Shown: positions 53,501-58,371 of the stretch, one piece after another | How positions within the stretch are numbered: the first letter of the stretch is position 1 | Layout: each line of letters begins with the position of its first letter | Assembly: GCA_027596195.1 (NCBI GenBank) | Contig: JADGJG010000056.1 | Span: forward strand, 1 to 58,371 | Length of the DNA: 58,371 bases | Direction: 5' to 3' | Origin: Podochytrium sp. JEL0797 | Lineage: Eukaryota > Chytridiomycota > Chytridiomycetes > Chytridiales > Chytriomycetaceae | Notes under the pieces: model-generated | What the model was told of the DNA's origin: nothing | What the model saw: the letters and a program-made list of their open reading frames with translations, nothing else | Databases searched by the model: none | Made by a program: the position numbers and the translations under genes

Positions 53501-56500
53501 TCTCGACAAGCTGGTGTGGCCAGATTCGTGAACGGCCTTTGTGCTCGTGCTCGCCGGCGAAACAAGAATAGAAGAACGAGCGGATGGGCTTAAAATGACT
53601 CGCGACGTTGAAGGGAGATAATCGACCGAAGAAGATGGTTTCGGCAAGCTAAAACGTGTCGAAGCTGAAGTGGAATTGGAAGCGGCGATAGAAGATGTCG
53701 GATTGGCAATGATTGGATCCGAGTCAATGCAGGCATTGGTGGCTCCCAACTGCAGCCAATCATCGTTTCCAGGAAAGTTGAGTCCACCGGCAGCCAAAGT
53801 GAAAACTCCATCCTTGAAGTGATATTTCTGATTGTCGCACATTTGATTGTGATCCAATCGATATCCATCCATCCAAGATGCTTCCATGACTTGCTCCCAC
53901 TCGCCCGAGTTCGATTCGCGATGCTTCACGTTGCTGTAAGTTACAACGCGGGGAGGGACGACCAAACAACTGGCGGCTCCGTTGTACCAGTCCTCGACGA
54001 AACCATATGCTCCGGAAGGCATCTCGTCAACTCCAGCAAGGAAGTAAGCTCCCAATTCGAACGACAAGCCGGTCTGCTTGTCGGTGTAACTCATGGCGTA
54101 AGTGATTCCTCTCACTCCATTGTGAGAGCCCAGCTCAGCTGTGTGGACCATGTTGTACGTCCCGTTAAGGCACAGAGGCACGTTGACTTTGCAATGCTTC
54201 CCAGTTCCTGTATCAGACAGTTAGAAACCTTGGCGGACTCAATCACTTCGGCCAAGCACACACACACACACACCTTCTGCGCCAAAATCGTTGCAAGTAG
54301 CCGGTGGATACTGCCTCAGCAAAACCGGCGCGATCGTCTCATTGCCCTTCGAGTAAGTCCACACACTAAAAATCAAATTCGTTCCGCTCTGGATTCCTCC
54401 ATAGGTATGGGGCGTTCCGATCGTCTCGTAGTACGTTGTTCCCGGAAACGTGCGCGGAGTCACATCCACACTCCACTCTGACCACGGAGATGTCCACCAC
54501 ACCGCGTAAATACTCTGACCGCTTGCACCACCAGGTGGAATTACTGCCTCTCCATAGAATGTGTGCACCAAGGGTTCACCGGCCACCAGAACGCTGACAT
54601 CCAAAAACTGAAAAGTTGCTTTTCCGGCATCCCAATACCCGCGAGCATGCCCATTTGCGTCAGAGTAGACGTCCACGGAACTGACCCATCCATTTTCAAT
54701 GAGGTTGTTTCCTCTCGGGATCCAGGATACATGGCACCACGGCTGGGGCACACCGTTCAAAGTGACGCTGATGTTGAATTCGATGGCGCGGTAGTTGGTG
54801 TCTCCATTGTACGGCATGTTTCCGTATTTGGTGCCCGGGTTCCCAACGATTGGACTGGAAGGAGACGTGATTGGGAAAACTGGAGAGATGGTTGTTCCGA
54901 TCGGGCAGGCGTGGGCAGTGGGCACTTGAACGATAGAGAAGGTTGCAGGAGACGACTCAGTGTCCTCGCGCGACGGACAGGGTCTGTTGATTTTTGCGGT
55001 CAGCCGGTTCAAGACTCGAATCAAACGCAGAATACTTACTCAATTTCCAAGCCCGTTCCTCCACTTGTCCGAGTCACGCACATTCCTGTGCTTGCATGAA
55101 CGAATGAAATGGTGTCCGCTTCACTGAGTGTGAGGAAAACTTGGTCCCGAGAATCGCAACCCCACATCTACAATTCAATCGTGGAATTAGAACGAGAAGT
55201 GAAGTAAATCCAAGTGACATCAATTGCTTACAAAGAATCGAGTTCCAGCATCCTCCGTATCACCATCAACTTGGAATTTGACGCACATGTTTGAGCTTGG
55301 ATTCATCAACTGGATCCCGGACTCGAACTTCGATGCGGTGAACATTTGCCCCGCGTCTGCAGCATTGCAACCAACGAACCCGACAGCGGTAGCACTGAGA
55401 CAGAGGTTGATTCCTGGAACTTGAATGAACGAGGTGGAAAATGCTGGGATAAAGTAGGGCGTCTGGACGGGGGCAAAGTGAATAAGCGCAGTCGCCGCGG
55501 GCGCATCGTAAGAGTAAGACTCGGTTGCAGCAGAAGAGGGAGTGGAACAAGATCTAATGAAGGAAATTAGAAGGAGAGCAATGCCGCGAAAGGAACTGGA
55601 AAGGGCGCTCACAAAACGGCAAGAATGTTCGAGCTCTCGGCGAATCCCAGGCAGACACGCGAGCCAGCAGGTTCAAACGCAAAAATCGACCCTCCTGAGA
55701 CCGTAGCCTTCGACACAATAACTTGATCACTCGAATTCTGCGCACAAGGAAGCATGGAAACTTGGGCTCCAATCCGCGTTTCGGAGACGGTGACGCATTT
55801 CCCGGACGTTGGGTTTCGGATCGAGCTTCCGCCAGCAACAGTGGTGAAAATCTGAGCGGGGTTTCCAACAGAGCAATTCGCCAGGCGAATGTTGTTGCCG
55901 TTGACGCTCCAACAGGAATCCGTGTTTGGTATTTGGAGGAAGGATTCCTGGAACGTGGGAGCAACGGCGTGGATTGTGGGCGATTGGACAATCGAAAACC
56001 GAAGAAGATGGTTTCGGCAAGCTAAAACGTGTAGAAGCTGAAGTGGAATTGGAAGCGGCGATAGAAGATGTCGGATTGGCAATGATTGGATCTGAGTCAA
56101 TGCAGGCATTGGTGGCTCCCAACTGCAGCCAATCATCGTTTCCAGGAAAGTTGAGTCCACCGGCAGCCAAAGTGAAAACTCCGTCCTTGAAGTGATACTT
56201 TTGGTTGTCACACATTTGATTGTGATTCAATCGGTATCCATCCATCCAAGATGCTTTCATGACTTGCTCCCACTCGCCCGAGTTCGATTCGCGATGCTTC
56301 ACGTTGCTGTAAGTTACAACGCGGGGAGGGACGACCAAACAACTGGCGGCTCCGTTGTACCAGTCCTCGACGAAACCATATGCTCCGGAAGGCATCTCGT
56401 CAACTCCAGCAAGGAAGTAAGCTCCCAATTCGAACGACAAGCCGGTCTGCTTGTCGGTGTAGCTCATGGCGTACGTGATTCCGCTCACTCCATTGTGAGA

Positions 56501-58371
56501 GCCCAGCTCAGCTGTGTGGACCATGTTGTACGTCCCGTTAAGGCACAGAGGCACGTTGACTTTGCAATGCTTCCCAGTTCCTGTATTAGACAGTTAGAAA
56601 CCTTGGCGGACTCAATCACTTCGGCCAAGCACACACACACACACACCTTCATGTCCAAAATCGTTGCAAGTAGCCGGTGGATACTGCCTCAGCAAAACCG
56701 GCACGATCGTCTCATTGCCCTTCGAGTAAGTCCACACACTAAAGATCAAATTCGTGTTGCTCTGGATCCCTCCATACGTATGGGGCGTTCCGATCGTCTC
56801 GTAGTACGTTGTTCCCGGAAATGTGCGCGGAGTCACATCCACACTCCACTCTGACCACGGAGATGTCCACCACACCGCGTAAATACTCTGACCGCTCGCA
56901 CCACCAGGGGGCAGTACTGTCTCTCCATAGAATGTGTGCACCAAGGGTTCACCAGCAACCAAAACGCTGACATCCAAAAACTGAAAAGTTGCTTTTCCGG
57001 CATCCCAATACCCACGCGCATGCCCATTTGCGTCAGAGTAGACGTCCACGGAGCTGACCCATCCATTTTCAATGAGGTTGTTTCCTCTCGGGGTCCAGGA
57101 TACATGGCACCACGGCTGGGGCACACCGTTCAAAGTGACGCTGATGTTGAATTCGATGGCGCGGTAGTTGGTGTCTCCATTGTACGGCATGTTTCCGTAT
57201 TTGGTGCCCGGGTTCCCAACGATTGGACTGGAAGGAGACGTGATTGGGAAAACTGGAGAGATGGTTGTTCCGATCGGGCAGGCGTGGGCAGTGGGCACTT
57301 GAACGATAGAGAAGGTTGCAGGAGACGACTCAGTGTCCTCGCGCGACGGACAGGGTCTGTTGATTTTTGCGGTCAGCCGGTTCAAGACTCGAATCAAACG
57401 CAGAATACTTACTCAATTTCCAAGCCCGTTCCTCCACTTGTCCGAGTCACGCACATTCCTGTGCTTGCATGAACGAATGAAATGGTGTCCGCTTCACTGA
57501 ATGTGAGGAAAACTTGGTCCCGAGAATCGCAACCCCACATCTACAATTCAATCGTGGAATTAGAACGAGAAGTGAAGGGAATCCAAGTTACATCAAATAC
57601 TTACAAAGAATCCAGTTCCAGCAGCCTCCGTATCACCGTTAACTTGGAATTTGACGCACATGTTTGAGCTTGGATTCATCAACTGGATCCCGGACTCGTA
57701 CTTCGATGCGGTGAACATTTGCCCCGCGTCTGCAGCATTGCAGCCAACGAACCCGACAGCGGTAGCACTGAGACAGAGGTTGATTCCTGGAACTTGAATG
57801 AACGAGGTGGAAAATGCTGGGATAAAGTAGGGCGTCTGGACGGGGGCAAAGTGAATAAGCGCAGTAGACGCGGATGCGTCGTACGAGTAAGACTCGGATG
57901 CAGCAGAAGACGGAGTGGAACAAGATCTAATGAAAGGAAATTAGAAGGAGATCAATGACGCGATGGGAATCGGAAAGGGCGCTCACAAAACGGCAAGAAT
58001 GTTCGAGCCCTCGGCGAATCCCAGGCAGACACGTGATCCAGCAGGCTCAAACGCAAAAATCGATTCCCCGAAACCGCAGCCTTCGACACAATAACTTGAT
58101 CACTCGAATTCTGCGCACAAGGAAGCATGGAAACTTGGGCTCCAATCCGCGTTTCGGAGACGGTGACGCACTTCCCAGGCGTTGGGTTTCGGATCGAGCT
58201 TCCTCCAACAACAGTGTTGAAAATCTGAGCGGGGTTTCCAACAGAGCAATTCGCCAGGCGAATGTTGTTGCCGTTGACGCTCCAACAGGAATCCGTGTTT
58301 GGTATTTGGAGAAAGGATTCCTGGAACGTGGGAGCAACGGTGTGGATTGTGGGCGATTGGACAATCGAAAA
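50555..58371 (-). CDS. Giant modular lectin-like, mucin-stalked surface protein (5' end off window)
   Basis: The gene is read on the minus strand and enters from the right edge. Each module has exons a (55947-55613), b (55553-55232), c (55167-55040), d (54983-54274) and e (from 54209). Exons a-c form two ricin-B-like beta-trefoil units (IRLANCSVGNPAQIF; VGFVGCNAADAGQMF; MWGCDSRDQVF). Exons d-e resemble DUF3472 (YAVWWTSPWSEWSVDV; GAYGFVEDWYNGA). A second module lies 2,373 bp upstream. Exon e then continues into a Ser/Thr-rich stalk of about 1,000 residues with one likely in-frame intron near 52074-52018, ending GGSKMSHAVGWVVVLISVLV, a GPI-anchor type tail. Exon a of the outer module has lost one base. 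The lectin-like units suggest glycan binding at the cell surface; there is no catalytic toxin part. Confidence 0.72.
52800..53370 (-). repeat. Three imperfect 55-66 residue repeats in the Ser-rich stalk
   Basis: Units begin at RSDIK-AAATASS (about 53368), RSDIKVSAATASS (about 53203) and RSNTKVAAATASS (about 53005), so they are 55 and 66 codons long. Each has an RSS/PRSS region and an LxxLSS end. The underlying DNA is 60-75% alike by eye. Stalks with such repeats often vary in length between strains. Confidence 0.65.
53600..58371 (-). repeat. Tandem duplication of a five-exon module, period 2,373 bp
   Basis: Matching points are all 2,373 bp apart: the CCTCTGTGCCTTAAC of exon e (54181 and 56554), the start of exon d (54983 and 57356), exon b (55553 and 57926) and exon a (55947 and 58320). 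Introns are copied as well as exons, including a (GT)n run at the start of the d-e intron in both. Most of the sequence is identical, with scattered single-base changes. The 5' edge of the window lies in the a-module upstream flank, so more copies may follow. Confidence 0.9.

Noticed and set aside
50555..58371. Ricin-type toxin call for the modular protein
   Set aside because: Only the lectin-like fold is present; there is no catalytic A-chain-like region, so I describe it as lectin-like.
1..58371. Transposons, CRISPR arrays or prokaryotic operons
   Set aside because: No transposase, reverse transcriptase, terminal repeats or spacer arrays were found; spliced genes exclude a prokaryotic source.

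Overview
The window is eukaryotic nuclear DNA. Genes carry short GT-AG introns (mostly 45-90 bp), are packed on both strands, and are joined by tRNA genes with eukaryotic A and B boxes. The gene content points to a fungus: SVF1-like stress-survival proteins, the initiator-tRNA modifying enzyme RIT1, an AMP-forming acetyl-CoA synthetase and an Egh-like family-2 glycosyltransferase. A BTG/Tob protein, egghead-type enzymes and Shewanella-like phosphatases together suggest an early-diverging, perhaps chytrid-like, lineage. That placement is inference from gene content only.

Layout. 0.8-4.0 kb: a tandem family of small three-helix membrane proteins (three open copies, one broken copy, one relic). 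4.1-7.7 kb: a CCDC174-like RNA-processing protein, a small secreted or membrane protein and a drug/metabolite-type transporter. 7.7-11.0 kb: two oxidoreductase-like (OXLD1-type) genes, PTH2 and a membrane dipeptidase; the 5' copy of this block is decayed except for its OXLD1-like gene. 11.4-12.6 kb: a BTG/Tob regulator. 13-18.2 kb: a gene-poor stretch with two Gly/Thr tRNA pairs, an LRR pseudogene and one glycosyltransferase. 18.5-27.7 kb: TAF12 and PPIE head to head, a WW-domain gene, and a full-length ABCC transporter in 11 exons. 27.7-35.2 kb: four SVF1-like paralogues, all on the minus strand, with a second WW-domain gene in the middle. 35.5-39.2 kb: a Shewanella-like phosphatase and acetyl-CoA synthetase. 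40.2-47.2 kb: three glycosyltransferase genes in a row. 47.5-50.4 kb: RIT1 head to head with a second phosphatase. 50.6-58.4 kb: one very large surface-protein gene that runs off the right edge. It holds at least two near-identical 2,373-bp modules (ricin-type lectin-like folds plus a DUF3472-like region), then a Ser/Thr-rich stalk and a GPI-type tail.

Two themes recur. The first is local tandem duplication at all stages: fresh (the 2,373-bp modules), established (SVF1, three-helix proteins, OXLD1, phosphatases) and decayed (truncated membrane-protein copy, PTH2 and dipeptidase relics, a WW-gene tail relic, an LRR pseudogene). The second is extreme compaction: three divergent gene pairs have start codons only 20, 36 and 50 bp apart. 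Many genes look like housekeeping; the surface-protein gene, the SVF1 array, the three-helix family and the glycosyltransferase run look lineage-specific. Exon boundaries were set by eye from splice consensus, reading-frame phase and protein similarity, and in every multi-exon model given the phases close to a whole number of codons, except in the outer module of the right-edge gene, where one base is missing.
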